Positions 42,850-51,807 of a stretch of 59,946 nucleotides of DNA are shown here, one piece after another (positions within the stretch are counted from its first letter, which is position 1; the number at the start of each line of letters is the position of its first letter). Below the pieces are notes generated by a model, which was given only the letters and a program-made list of their open reading frames with translations, was not told where the DNA came from and did not search any database. The stretch lies in assembly GCA_964562375.1 (NCBI GenBank), contig CAZLSW010000011.1, forward strand, positions 1 to 59,946, written 5' to 3'. The stretch comes from JAJPXC01 sp964562375. GTDB lineage: Bacteria > Bacteroidota > Bacteroidia > Bacteroidales > Muribaculaceae. The position numbers were made by a program, and so were the translations under genes.

Positions 42850-44724
42850 ATGAAAACCGCAGCAAAACGCTCACCTTGGGCTTGGATCCCCACCCTCTAC
42901 TTCGCGCAAGGCATCCCTTACGTGGCAGTGATGACCATCTCGGTGATCCTCTACAAGCGCTTGGGCTTGAGCAACACCGATATAGCATTGTACACGGGCT
43001 GGCTCGGATTACCCTGGGTAATCAAGCCATTCTGGAGCCCGTTTGTCGACCTGATCCGCACCAAGCGCTGGTGGACCCTCACCATGCAGTGGATTGTGGC
43101 ATTCGCCTTGGCGGGCATCGCCTTCACCATCCCCACAGCCCTCTTCGTGCAATTCACGTTGGCGATTTTCATGTTGATGGGATTCGCCTCGGCCACCCAC
43201 GACATTGCCGCCGATGGCTATTATATGCTCGCCCTTACCGAGCATGAGCAGTCATTGTACGTGGGCATCCGTTCCACGTTCTACCGCGTGGCTACAGTCG
43301 TTGGGCAGGGCCTGCTCGTGGTACTCGCTGGCGTCATTGAGATGAACACCGGCATCGACCCCGTGGAGATGCAGATGATTGTCGACCCCGACGAGCCGGC
43401 AACCATCTCCAGCATCTATATGTACCCCGACCTGCACCCCGACAACCCAACTTTTATCGTGGGCATGCCCGAGAAGGTAGCAGTCAAAACTCCCGAGACC
43501 GTGATGGGCGCCGATTCGGTGGAGGTGCCTTATGCCGTGTTCGCCAAGCAGATGCGCGACTCCGTGGCCCACATGAACGCTCGCAACGGTTTTATCACTC
43601 TCGAGGAACAAGGCACTACCGCTCAGGCCAAGGTTCAGGAGTGGAGCGGTTTCCGCACCTGGCTGCGTGACAACTTCGGCGAGGAACGCCAAGAGGCCGC
43701 GGCCCTCAACTCCAACCTCGTGATCGCCACCGTCAAGCTGTCCCACGCCCCCGAGGAGGGCAAACCGCTGGTACTGATCACCAACTTCGCTGAGGGCGAC
43801 CAGAGCGTGAAGCTCGATGCCGAATCGGCACGTCTGGTGTTCACCGCCGACAACTGGGAGCAACCCGCCTACCTGCTGTTCACCATCGACCCCAAGATCA
43901 AGTCGACCACCTCGGCCACCTTCCGCGGCACCTCGGGCGACATTCCCATGGCATGGTCGATCGTGTTCATCGTGCTGTCGGTATTCTTCTTCATCGTAGT
44001 GATTTATCACAATTGGGCGCTGCCGAAACCAGCTTCCGACCACGCGGCCGCCAACGCCTCGGCCAAGGATATCTTCAAGGGCTTTGTTGACGCCTTCGCC
44101 ACGTTCTTCACCAAGTTCCCCTTGTGGCAAACCGTCGCCGCCATCGCTTTCATGATTCTCTACCGCTTCCCCGAGGCACAGTTGACCAAGATTATCCAGC
44201 CGTTCCTGCTCGACCCGATCGACAAGGGTGGCTTGGGCTTGACCACAGGTGAGGTGGGCCTCGTGTACGGCACGGTGGGTATCATCGGCTTGACTATCGG
44301 CGGTATCATCGGCGGTATCGCCGCCGCCAAGGGTGGGCTTAAGAAGTGGCTGTTGCCCATGGCGTGGTCCATGTCGTTGACCTGCTTGACCTTCGTTTAC
44401 CTTTCCTATTTCCAGGATCACTCGCTGTTGACCGTCAACATCTGCGTGTTCATCGAGCAGTTTGGTTACGGGTTCGGCTTCACGGCCTATATGCTTTACC
44501 TGATTTACTACTCCGAGGGCAAGTTCAAGACATCCCACTACGCGATCTGCACGGGCTTGATGGCGCTGTCGATGATGACTGGCATGATGGCCGGATGGGT
44601 ACAAGAGACTATCGGCTACAAGCACTTCTTCGTGTGGGCCATTATCTGCTGCGTGGCTACAATTGTTGTGGCGATGTGCGTCAAGGTGGATCCCAACTTC
44701 GGTAAGAAGGAGGTGAAAGAGTAG
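42850..44724 (+). CDS. AmpG-like MFS permease with large periplasmic insert
   Basis: Major-facilitator transporter of 624 residues resembling AmpG, which imports GlcNAc-anhydroMurNAc peptides. The N-terminus WIPTLYFAQGIPYVAVMTIS, then LGLPWVIKPFWSPFVD and ATHDIAADGYY, are AmpG-like. After helix 5 (about 148-167) there is an insert of about 195 residues (168-364) with soluble, beta-rich character, before helix 6 (about 366-386); by topology this loop faces the periplasm. The usual E. coli permease lacks such a domain. The C-terminal half holds six or more further helices. The start follows ACTGAAA heptamers. Confidence 0.85.
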   Translation: MKTAAKRSPWAWIPTLYFAQGIPYVAVMTISVILYKRLGLSNTDIALYTGWLGLPWVIKPFWSPFVDLIRTKRWWTLTMQWIVAFALAGIAFTIPTALFVQFTLAIFMLMGFASATHDIAADGYYMLALTEHEQSLYVGIRSTFYRVATVVGQGLLVVLAGVIEMNTGIDPVEMQMIVDPDEPATISSIYMYPDLHPDNPTFIVGMPEKVAVKTPETVMGADSVEVPYAVFAKQMRDSVAHMNARNGFITLEEQGTTAQAKVQEWSGFRTWLRDNFGEERQEAAALNSNLVIATVKLSHAPEEGKPLVLITNFAEGDQSVKLDAESARLVFTADNWEQPAYLLFTIDPKIKSTTSATFRGTSGDIPMAWSIVFIVLSVFFFIVVIYHNWALPKPASDHAAANASAKDIFKGFVDAFATFFTKFPLWQTVAAIAFMILYRFPEAQLTKIIQPFLLDPIDKGGLGLTTGEVGLVYGTVGIIGLTIGGIIGGIAAAKGGLKKWLLPMAWSMSLTCLTFVYLSYFQDHSLLTVNICVFIEQFGYGFGFTAYMLYLIYYSEGKFKTSHYAICTGLMALSMMTGMMAGWVQETIGYKHFFVWAIICCVATIVVAMCVKVDPNFGKKEVKE

Positions 44725-44732
44725 GTACTAAG

Positions 44733-44770
44733 TATTAAGTATTAGTGATTAAGGATTAGTGATTAAGTAT
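44733..44770. repeat. ATTAAGT/ATTAGTG heptamer tract
   Basis: Five or so heptamers (ATTAAGT, ATTAGTG, ATTAAGG, ATTAGTG, ATTAAGT) between the permease and NamZ-type genes, the same motif as at 24849-24872. Confidence 0.65.
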
Positions 44771-44791
44771 AATAGCTAATTTGATGATTTG

Positions 44792-46042
44792 ATGAAGAAA
44801 ACTATTCAATATATATTTCTGACAGCGATGGCTGTAGTGGCCCTGGGCGCACAGGCGGCCGAGAAGCAGCCGGTGGTGAAGACCGGCATCGAGGTGCTGC
44901 GCGACGGTGGCTTTGAGCAACTCAAGGGCAAGCGAGTGGGTCTGATCACCAACCCCACGGGAGTTGACGCCAACCTCAAGTCGACCATCGACATCCTCCA
45001 CGAGGCCGAGGGCGTTACCCTAACCGCATTGTTCGCTCCCGAGCATGGAGTGCGCGGCGACGTGCATGCCGGCGACCAGGTGGACAATATGGTCGATCCC
45101 GCAACGGGCGTCACCGTCTATTCCATCTTCGGCAAGACCCACAAACCCACTCCCGAGATGCTCGAGAATGTCGACGTGCTTCTCTATGACATCCAGGACA
45201 TCGGCTGCCGCTCCTACACGTTCATCTCCTCGATGGGCGAGGCCATGGAGGCTTGCGCCGAGCTTGGCAAGAAATTCATGGTATTGGACCGCCCCAACCC
45301 TGTCGGCGGCAACAAGGTTGAGGGTTGCTTGGTGGAGCCAGGCTACGAGTCGTTCGTGAGCCGTTTCCCCATCCCCTACCTCTACGGCTTGACCCCTGGC
45401 GAGTTGGCTGTGTACCTCAACGAGGAGGGGCTGCTGAAGGGCTCGAAGTGCGATCTCGAGGTCGTGCCCATGCAGGGCTGGACCCGCGAGATGTCATACG
45501 AGGAGACCGGCCTGCCTTGGATTCTCCCCTCGCCGCACATCCCCTCGCCTGAGTTGGCGCTGTTCTATCCTGTAACAGGTATTTTGGGCGAACTCTACTG
45601 CATGCAGATCGGCGTGGGCTACACCCTGCCGTTCAAGCTCGTGGCAGCTCCCTGGATCGACGGCCAAAAACTCGCTGAGCGACTTAACGCTCTCAACATC
45701 CCTGGCATGAAATTCCGCTCCATCACCTACAAGCCGTTCTACTCCACTTGCAAGGGCGAGAACGTGTCGGGTGTGGAGATATACATCACCGACAAGGAGG
45801 TGGCTCCCCTTGCGTTGACCCAATTCTACATCATGCAGGAGTTGGCCGACATGTACCCCGACAAGAAAGCGTTCGACATCGGCGACAAGAGTCGTTATAA
45901 TATGTTCGACAAGGTGACCGGTTCGCCCGAGATTCGCCGCTCGTTCACCGAGAATTATCGCGTGGCCGACATGCTCCCCTATTGGGAGAAAGGCGTGGCC
46001 GAATTCTCCGCCAAGAAAGCTAAATATCATCTCTACGAGTAA
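44792..46042 (+). CDS. namZ: DUF1343/NamZ-type exo-N-acetylmuramidase
   Basis: DUF1343 proteins include NamZ (family GH171), which removes MurNAc from the non-reducing end of peptidoglycan fragments. The 416-residue protein has a signal peptide (MKKTIQYIFLTAMAVVALGAQA) and conserved segments KRVGLITNPTGVD, LFAPEHGVRG, LLYDIQDIGCRSYTFISSM, VLDRPNPVGG and the closing IRRSFTEN. ATG 44792 is preferred over the in-frame TTG at 44789. It should act in the periplasm and supply MurNAc to the MurT/MurK/MurQ route downstream. Enzymatic role is by family; not every member has been tested. Confidence 0.85.
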   Translation: MKKTIQYIFLTAMAVVALGAQAAEKQPVVKTGIEVLRDGGFEQLKGKRVGLITNPTGVDANLKSTIDILHEAEGVTLTALFAPEHGVRGDVHAGDQVDNMVDPATGVTVYSIFGKTHKPTPEMLENVDVLLYDIQDIGCRSYTFISSMGEAMEACAELGKKFMVLDRPNPVGGNKVEGCLVEPGYESFVSRFPIPYLYGLTPGELAVYLNEEGLLKGSKCDLEVVPMQGWTREMSYEETGLPWILPSPHIPSPELALFYPVTGILGELYCMQIGVGYTLPFKLVAAPWIDGQKLAERLNALNIPGMKFRSITYKPFYSTCKGENVSGVEIYITDKEVAPLALTQFYIMQELADMYPDKKAFDIGDKSRYNMFDKVTGSPEIRRSFTENYRVADMLPYWEKGVAEFSAKKAKYHLYE

Positions 46043-46054
46043 ACGTAATTACCA

Positions 46055-48847
46055 ATGACTGAGGCTCACAAACAATTCATATCACTAATTACAGGGTTCA
46101 TCCCCCGCGAGCGCATATACACCGACGAATTGCGCCGTTTGGCCTGGGGTACCGACGCCGGATTTTACCGCTTGATTCCTCAGGTGGTGGTGCGCTCGCG
46201 CAACGAGCAAGAGGTGTCCCGCTTGCTGCAAGCCGCCAAGCAGGGCGGCGTGGCCGTGACCTTCCGCGCCGCGGGCACCAGCCTCTCGGGGCAGGCCATC
46301 AGCGACTCGGTGCTCATCGTGGCCGGAAAGAGCTGGGAGGACTACGAGATCGGCCCCGACGCCTTGACTATCACCCTCGAGCCAGGCATCATCGGCACGC
46401 GCGTCAACGAGATTTTGGCGCCGCTAGGTCGTATGTTCGCCCCCGACCCCGCATCCAAGGCGTCAGCCATGGTGGGTGGTATAGTGATGAACAACGCCTC
46501 AGGCATGAATTGCGGCACACACGCCAACAGCGACAAGATTCTGCGCTCGATGCGCATCGTTCTTGCCGACGGCACCATCCTCGACACCGGCGACGATGCT
46601 TCTCGGGAGGAATTCCGCAAAACCCACCCCGATTTCATCCGCGAGATCGAGGCGATACGCGATGAGATTCGCGCCGATAAGGAACTTGCCGACCGCATCC
46701 GCTACAAATACTCGATAAAGAACGTTACGGGCTTGAACCTTAGGCCGTTCATCGCCTACGACGACCCCTTTGACATCATCGCCCACTGCATGGTGGGCTC
46801 GGAGGGCACCTTGGCTTTCATGAGCCGCGGCACCTTCAACACCAGCCACGTGCACAGCCATGTGGCCACCGCAATGCTCTATTTCCCCGACTTGAAGGAG
46901 GCTTGCAAGGCCGTCGTGGCTTTGAAAAAAGGTCCTGTGTTCTCGGCCGAACTGCTCGACAAGAAATCCCTCTCGGCGGTCAACGACACCACCGGCGAGG
47001 GGCTAACTGCCGTGCTCACTGAGACCAAGGCCGACTCCGAGGAAGAGCTTCAGAAGAATATCGACACTATCCTGGGTATCTTGAAGCCGTTCAAGCTGTT
47101 CAAGCCTGCCGAGTACACCAGCGACCCAGCGATTTACGGGCCATATTGGCAAATCCGAGCCGGCATCTTCCCCTCGGTAGGTGGCACCCGTGAGCTCGGC
47201 ACCACCGTCCTTATCGAGGACGTCGCTTTCCACATCGAGGACCTGCCCGAGGCCACCATGGACCTGCAAAACTTGCTTGTCGACAACGGCTACACCGACG
47301 CGTGCATCTACGGCCATGCCCTCGAGGGCAACTACCACTTCATCATCGCCCAGCGCTTCGACTCCCCCGAGGAGGTGGAGCGGTACAAGAATCTGATGCT
47401 CGCTGTGGAACGTTTAGTAGTCGACAAATACGACGGCTCGCTGAAAGCCGAGCACGGCACGGGCCGCAACATGGCTCCGTTCGTGGCCAAGGAGTGGGGC
47501 GAGAAGTCCCACCTGATGATGTGGCGCTTGAAGAAGGTGTTCGACCCCGACGGTATGCTCAACCCGGGCGTGATCTTCAACGACGACCCCGAGTGTTTCA
47601 TCAAGGGGATGAAACCGATGCCGATGGCCAACGAGCACGTCGACCGTTGCATTGAGTGCGGTTTCTGTGAGGTCAACTGCGTAAGCTGCGGCTTGACCCT
47701 GTCGGCACGCCAACGCATCGTGGCCACCCGTGAAATCACCCGCCTGCGCCAATCGGGAGCCCAACCCGAGCGATTAAAAGAGATCGAGAGCGACTTCGAC
47801 TTCTACGGTGTGGAATCGTGTGCGGGCGACGGTCTCTGCTCCACCTCCTGCCCCATGGGAATCAACACCGGTGAACTCGTTCACGACCTGCGCCGCGAGC
47901 GTATGTCGAAGCTCGGCAAAGGTATTGGCCGATTCGCCGCCAACAACCTGCGCGCTGTCAAGGGGGGCTTGCGCCCCATCCTTACCGTTGCCGGTTTCGC
48001 CTCATCGGTGATGGGTCCTGACGCCACCACCTCCATCGGCAAGGGCTTGAACAAAATAGGAATTCCCTTGTGGACACCCTCCCTCCCCGGCGCTTCCAAG
48101 GCCCCCAAGCTGAAAATTATGCCCCCTAGAGGCCGAAAAGTGGTATACTTCCCCAGCTGCATCAACCAGACGATGGGTGCCTCCAAGGAGCCTGATGGCA
48201 AGCCCGAGAACTTGATGAAGGTGATGGTGCGCTTATGCGAGAAGGCCGGATACGAGGTGGTGTTCCCCCGAGGGATGCAGAACCTGTGCTGCGGTATGAT
48301 TTGGGAAAGCAAGGGCATGCCCGACATCGCCGACGCCAAAACCGCCGAGCTGGAAAAGGCATTGCGCGAGGCGAGCGAGGACGGCAAGTGGCCGATTCTG
48401 TGCGACCAAAGCCCGTGTCTCCACCGCATGCGCGAGCATATCAAGGGATTGAAGCTGCACGAGCCGGCCGAGTTTATCGCCGACTATCTGCTGCCTCACC
48501 TCAAGATTACCCCCATCGACGAGAAGATAGCGGTGCACGTCACCTGCTCGACACGCCGCATGGGCGTCGCCTCCAAACTTATCGAAGTGGCCAATAAATG
48601 CACCACAGGCGGCGTGCTGGTGCCCGCCGAGGTAGGGTGCTGCGGATTTGCCGGCGATAAGGGATTCACCCTACCCGAGCTCAACCGCTGGGGCCTGCGC
48701 AAATTGCGCCCGCAGATTCAGGCAGCCGCGATCAAGCATGGTTACTCCAATTCCCGCACCTGCGAGATCGGCCTCACCACCAACTCAGGTATCCCCTATA
48801 AATCAATCGCTTACCTCGTTGACCAGGTAACTTTAAAATCCCTTTAA
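46055..48847 (+). CDS. FAD/Fe-S oxidoreductase, D-lactate dehydrogenase-like
   Basis: Fused GlcD-GlcF-type flavoprotein of 930 residues. The N-terminal FAD-binding PCMH domain (FRAAGTSLSGQAISDSVLI, GGIVMNNASGM) and flavin-oxidase domain are followed by two 4Fe-4S motifs, CIECGFCEVNC (Cys532, 535, 538, 542) and SCAGDGLCSTSCP near 589-599, and by two CCG-type domains (NLCCGMIW, GCCGFAGDKGF). Members oxidise 2-hydroxy acids, often D-lactate, to keto acids with quinone as acceptor. Its place between NamZ and MurT/K/Q is telling, since MurQ releases D-lactate. D-lactate is therefore the favoured substrate; glycolate is the alternative. Probably on the inner face of the membrane. Confidence 0.88.
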   Translation: MTEAHKQFISLITGFIPRERIYTDELRRLAWGTDAGFYRLIPQVVVRSRNEQEVSRLLQAAKQGGVAVTFRAAGTSLSGQAISDSVLIVAGKSWEDYEIGPDALTITLEPGIIGTRVNEILAPLGRMFAPDPASKASAMVGGIVMNNASGMNCGTHANSDKILRSMRIVLADGTILDTGDDASREEFRKTHPDFIREIEAIRDEIRADKELADRIRYKYSIKNVTGLNLRPFIAYDDPFDIIAHCMVGSEGTLAFMSRGTFNTSHVHSHVATAMLYFPDLKEACKAVVALKKGPVFSAELLDKKSLSAVNDTTGEGLTAVLTETKADSEEELQKNIDTILGILKPFKLFKPAEYTSDPAIYGPYWQIRAGIFPSVGGTRELGTTVLIEDVAFHIEDLPEATMDLQNLLVDNGYTDACIYGHALEGNYHFIIAQRFDSPEEVERYKNLMLAVERLVVDKYDGSLKAEHGTGRNMAPFVAKEWGEKSHLMMWRLKKVFDPDGMLNPGVIFNDDPECFIKGMKPMPMANEHVDRCIECGFCEVNCVSCGLTLSARQRIVATREITRLRQSGAQPERLKEIESDFDFYGVESCAGDGLCSTSCPMGINTGELVHDLRRERMSKLGKGIGRFAANNLRAVKGGLRPILTVAGFASSVMGPDATTSIGKGLNKIGIPLWTPSLPGASKAPKLKIMPPRGRKVVYFPSCINQTMGASKEPDGKPENLMKVMVRLCEKAGYEVVFPRGMQNLCCGMIWESKGMPDIADAKTAELEKALREASEDGKWPILCDQSPCLHRMREHIKGLKLHEPAEFIADYLLPHLKITPIDEKIAVHVTCSTRRMGVASKLIEVANKCTTGGVLVPAEVGCCGFAGDKGFTLPELNRWGLRKLRPQIQAAAIKHGYSNSRTCEIGLTTNSGIPYKSIAYLVDQVTLKSL

Positions 48848-48873
48848 TCCTTTCCTCCTTTCCTCCTTAAAAA

Positions 48874-50040
48874 ATGAAAGAAACAGTAGAAAAGAAAAAA
48901 CCATCGGGCCGCTTACTGGCCCTCGACATACTACGAGGCATCACCATCGCTGGCATGATCCTCGTCAACAACCCTGGCTCGTGGAGCAACATCTACGCGC
49001 CGCTTAAGCATGCCGAATGGAACGGATTGACACCCACCGACTTGGTGTTCCCGTTCTTCATGTTCATCATGGGTATTTCCACATATTTCTCGTTGCGTAA
49101 ATTCAACTTCGAGTGGAGCTGGCACGTGGGGTGGAAAATCCTGCGCCGCACGGTGGTGATTTTCGCCATCGGCATCGGCATCGCTTGGCTCTCGTTGTTC
49201 ATGCGCGGCATAATGAGCGAGGCGACCCTGTGGGAGGCGATTTGCAACTTCGACCACATCCGCTTCCTGGGAGTGATGCCTCGATTGGCCCTTTGCTACG
49301 GCGTGGCCTCGGTGGTAGCTCTCAGCCTCAAACACAAATACTTACCCGGCTTCATCATCTCGGTGCTGGCGGTTTACGCCATCGTGCTGTTGATGGGTTG
49401 TGGATTTGAGTTCGCCGACCACAATGTGATTTCAATCGTCGACCACAAGGTGCTGGGGCCCAACCACATGTACGCCGACACCGTGGGAGGCGTAACCCTG
49501 AAATTCGACCCCGAGGGATTGCTTTCTACCATCCCCTCGATTGCCCACGTGCTGATCGGCGTATGGTGCGGAATGTTGATTATGTCGACAAAAGAAAACA
49601 CTCTTCGCATAAATAAGTTGTTTATCGTCGGCACAATTCTTACCTTTGCAGGGTTTTTGTTGAGCTACGGCATGCCGATCAACAAAAAAGTGTGGTCGCC
49701 CACATTCGTTTTGACTACGTGCGGCCTAGCGTCGAGTTTCTTAGGTTTGCTCATCTGGATTATCGACATACGAGGGAAGAAACAATGGTGCCGCTTCTTT
49801 GAGGCGTTCGGCATCAACCCCCTGTTTATGTACGTTTTAGGCTCGGTGGGCAGCATCTTCCTTGGCACAATCAAGGTGGGTGACACCACGGTGAAAGGGT
49901 GGTTGTACAACGACGTGTGGATGCCTGTAGCCGCCGGCGACGCCACGTTGGCCTCGCTGCTGTTCGCGCTTACTTATGTAATATTCATCTGGATATTCGG
50001 ATACATTCTCTATAAGAAAAAAATATATATAAAGATATGA
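48874..50040 (+). CDS. murT: MurT-like MurNAc transporter (NagX/YeiB-related)
   Basis: Multi-pass inner-membrane protein (388 residues, about ten helices) of the family that includes heparan-alpha-glucosaminide acetyltransferase-like NagX proteins. Signature N-terminus LLALDILRGITIAGMILVNNPGSWS, then LTPTDLVFPFFMFIMGIS. In Tannerella forsythia a gene trio encoding transporter MurT, kinase MurK and etherase MurQ supports MurNAc uptake; gene order here is the same. ATGA overlap with the kinase gene supports joint function. An acyltransferase role remains the alternative, since other family members are enzymes. Confidence 0.75.
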   Translation: MKETVEKKKPSGRLLALDILRGITIAGMILVNNPGSWSNIYAPLKHAEWNGLTPTDLVFPFFMFIMGISTYFSLRKFNFEWSWHVGWKILRRTVVIFAIGIGIAWLSLFMRGIMSEATLWEAICNFDHIRFLGVMPRLALCYGVASVVALSLKHKYLPGFIISVLAVYAIVLLMGCGFEFADHNVISIVDHKVLGPNHMYADTVGGVTLKFDPEGLLSTIPSIAHVLIGVWCGMLIMSTKENTLRINKLFIVGTILTFAGFLLSYGMPINKKVWSPTFVLTTCGLASSFLGLLIWIIDIRGKKQWCRFFEAFGINPLFMYVLGSVGSIFLGTIKVGDTTVKGWLYNDVWMPVAAGDATLASLLFALTYVIFIWIFGYILYKKKIYIKI

Positions 50041-50876
50041 TACTAATTGCTGATAGTGGAAGCTCCAAGATTGATTGGTGTGTGATTGAGGACGGTAAAA
50101 TTATCCGTCAGATTTTTACGTGCGGCATGAACGCGCTGTTGCTCACTCAAGAGGAGATGGAGCTGCGCATCGCCGACGAGTTGGCCCCCAAGGTCGCCGA
50201 CCTGGCCATCGACGAAGTGTATTACTATGGAGCAGGATGTGTAGATGCCGACGTGTGTGAGAACGTGCGTCAGGCCATCGCCAAAAGCATCAAGGCCAAG
50301 ATTATCGAGGTGCACACCGACCTGCTGGCGGCCGCTCGCGCCCTGTGCGGTCACAAGCCCGGCATCGCGTGCATCCTTGGCACGGGTAGCAACTCGTGCT
50401 TCTACGACGGTAACGAGATAATCGACAACGTGTCGCCCCTGGGCTACATCCTCGGCGACGAGGGCAGCGGCGCCGTGCTGGGCAAGCACCTTGTGGGCGA
50501 CGTCCTCAAGTGCCAGTTGCCAAAGGACCTGTGCGAGAAGTTCCTCCAGCAATACGAGTTGGATCGCTTGACCATCATCCGCCGCGTCTACCGCGAGCCG
50601 CAGCCCAACCGCTTCCTGGCCTCGCTGACGCGCTTCCTGCTTGAGAACATGGAGGAGCCGGCTATCCACCGCCTGGTGCTCAACGAGTTCAAGAGCTTCT
50701 TCATCCGCAACATCGCCAACTACCCCGATTACAAGACCTACCCGATCAACTTCGTGGGCTCGATCGCCTACTACTATAAGGACGTGCTCAAGGAGGCCGC
50801 CGACGCTGTCGACTGCTCCATCGGCACCATCATCCAATCCCCAATGGAGGGCCTGGTGAAATACCACTCCATCTAA
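50037..50876 (+). CDS. murK: BadF-family sugar kinase, MurNAc kinase (MurK-like)
   Basis: ASKHA-fold kinase of 279 residues. The phosphate-1 loop DSGSSKIDW is at the N-terminus and phosphate-2 reads ACILGTGSNSCFYDG; LGYILGDEGSGAVLG is typical of GlcNAc-kinase-like BadF/BadG proteins. It is expected to phosphorylate imported MurNAc at O-6, as reported for the Tannerella counterpart, giving the MurQ substrate. The four-base overlap with murT means their products are made together. GlcNAc may also be accepted. Confidence 0.85.
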   Translation: MILIADSGSSKIDWCVIEDGKIIRQIFTCGMNALLLTQEEMELRIADELAPKVADLAIDEVYYYGAGCVDADVCENVRQAIAKSIKAKIIEVHTDLLAAARALCGHKPGIACILGTGSNSCFYDGNEIIDNVSPLGYILGDEGSGAVLGKHLVGDVLKCQLPKDLCEKFLQQYELDRLTIIRRVYREPQPNRFLASLTRFLLENMEEPAIHRLVLNEFKSFFIRNIANYPDYKTYPINFVGSIAYYYKDVLKEAADAVDCSIGTIIQSPMEGLVKYHSI

Positions 50877-50882
50877 ATACCT

Positions 50883-50929
50883 CGAGAATCCCGGAAATCC
50901 CGGAAATCCTGGAAATCCCGAGATTCTCG
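50883..50929. repeat. AATCCCGGA nonamers inside an inverted repeat
   Basis: Three and a half 9-bp units (AATCCCGGA) are framed by CGAGAATC (50883-50890) and its exact inverse GATTCTCG (50922-50929), so the tract between murK and murQ can form a hairpin with a repeat-filled loop. Confidence 0.65.
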
Positions 50930-50971
50930 ATTACTCCCCTTGAAAAACCTAACATAAAAACATAAGCAACT

Positions 50972-51790
50972 ATGGCATTCGTGAAAATCAGCGAGCAACC
51001 CTCGTTATACAACGACTTGGAGAAAAAGTCGGTGGGTGAGCTGCTTCGCGACATCAACAACGAGGACAAAAAAGTGGCCTTTGCCGTGGAAAAGGCCCTC
51101 CCTCAAATCGAGAAACTAGTGACACAAATCGTGCCACGCATGCGCCGTGGTGGCCGCATCTTCTACATGGGTGCCGGCACCTCGGGACGCCTCGGCGTGC
51201 TCGACGCCTCGGAGATCCCCCCCACCTTCGGCATGGATCCCTCGTGGGTAATCGGCTTGATCGCCGGTGGCGACACAGCCCTGCGCAATCCTGTGGAGAA
51301 AGCCGAGGACGACACCGAGCAGGGATGGAAGGACCTCCAGAAGTTCAACATCAATGATAAGGACACCGTGATCGGCATCGCAGCCTCGGGCACCACCCCC
51401 TACGTGATCGGCGCGCTGAAAACTTGCCGCGAGCACGGTATACTTACCGCCGCCATCACCTCCAACCCCGACGCTCCCGTCTCGGAGGCCGCCGATATCG
51501 CCATCGAGATGATCGTGGGTCCGGAATACGTCACCGGCTCGTCGCGCATGAAGTCGGGTACCGGCCAAAAGATGATCTGCAACATGATCACCACCTCCGT
51601 CATGATCCAGATGGGGCGCGTCAAGGGCAACAAGATGGTGAACATGCAGCTCTCCAACGCCAAGCTCGTCGACCGCGGCACACGCATGGTGGTGGAAGAG
51701 CTCGGACTCCCCTACGACGACGCCAAGCGCCTGCTCCTCATGCACGGCTCAGTGAAAAAAGCCGTCGACGCTTACAATCATGACAAATAA
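50972..51790 (+). CDS. murQ: N-acetylmuramic acid 6-phosphate etherase
   Basis: Cytoplasmic SIS-domain lyase cleaving the lactyl ether of MurNAc-6-phosphate to GlcNAc-6-phosphate and D-lactate. Clear MurQ motifs: FYMGAGTSGRLGVLDASEIP, GLIAGGDTALRNPVEKAEDD, GIAASGTTPYVIGAL and SSRMKSGTGQKMICNM. Length 272 is slightly short of the 298-residue E. coli enzyme, lacking part of the C-terminal helical tail. Separated from murK by a 95-bp repeat-containing spacer. GlcNAc-6-phosphate would need NagA, not present in this window. Confidence 0.95.
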   Translation: MAFVKISEQPSLYNDLEKKSVGELLRDINNEDKKVAFAVEKALPQIEKLVTQIVPRMRRGGRIFYMGAGTSGRLGVLDASEIPPTFGMDPSWVIGLIAGGDTALRNPVEKAEDDTEQGWKDLQKFNINDKDTVIGIAASGTTPYVIGALKTCREHGILTAAITSNPDAPVSEAADIAIEMIVGPEYVTGSSRMKSGTGQKMICNMITTSVMIQMGRVKGNKMVNMQLSNAKLVDRGTRMVVEELGLPYDDAKRLLLMHGSVKKAVDAYNHDK

Positions 51791-51794
51791 TTGC

Positions 51795-51802
51795 TAAATT
51801 TG
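51795..51802 (+). promoter_or_regulatory. -7 box TAAATTTG for the SGNH gene
   Basis: TAAATTTG lies in the 17-bp gap after murQ and ends five bases before the SGNH ATG, suggesting an internal, near-leaderless promoter. Confidence 0.4.
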
Positions 51803-51807
51803 CAACC

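Noticed and set aside
43252..44625. 457-residue minus-strand frame opposite the AmpG-like gene
   Set aside because: Shadow frame; the + strand encodes clear membrane helices and family motifs.
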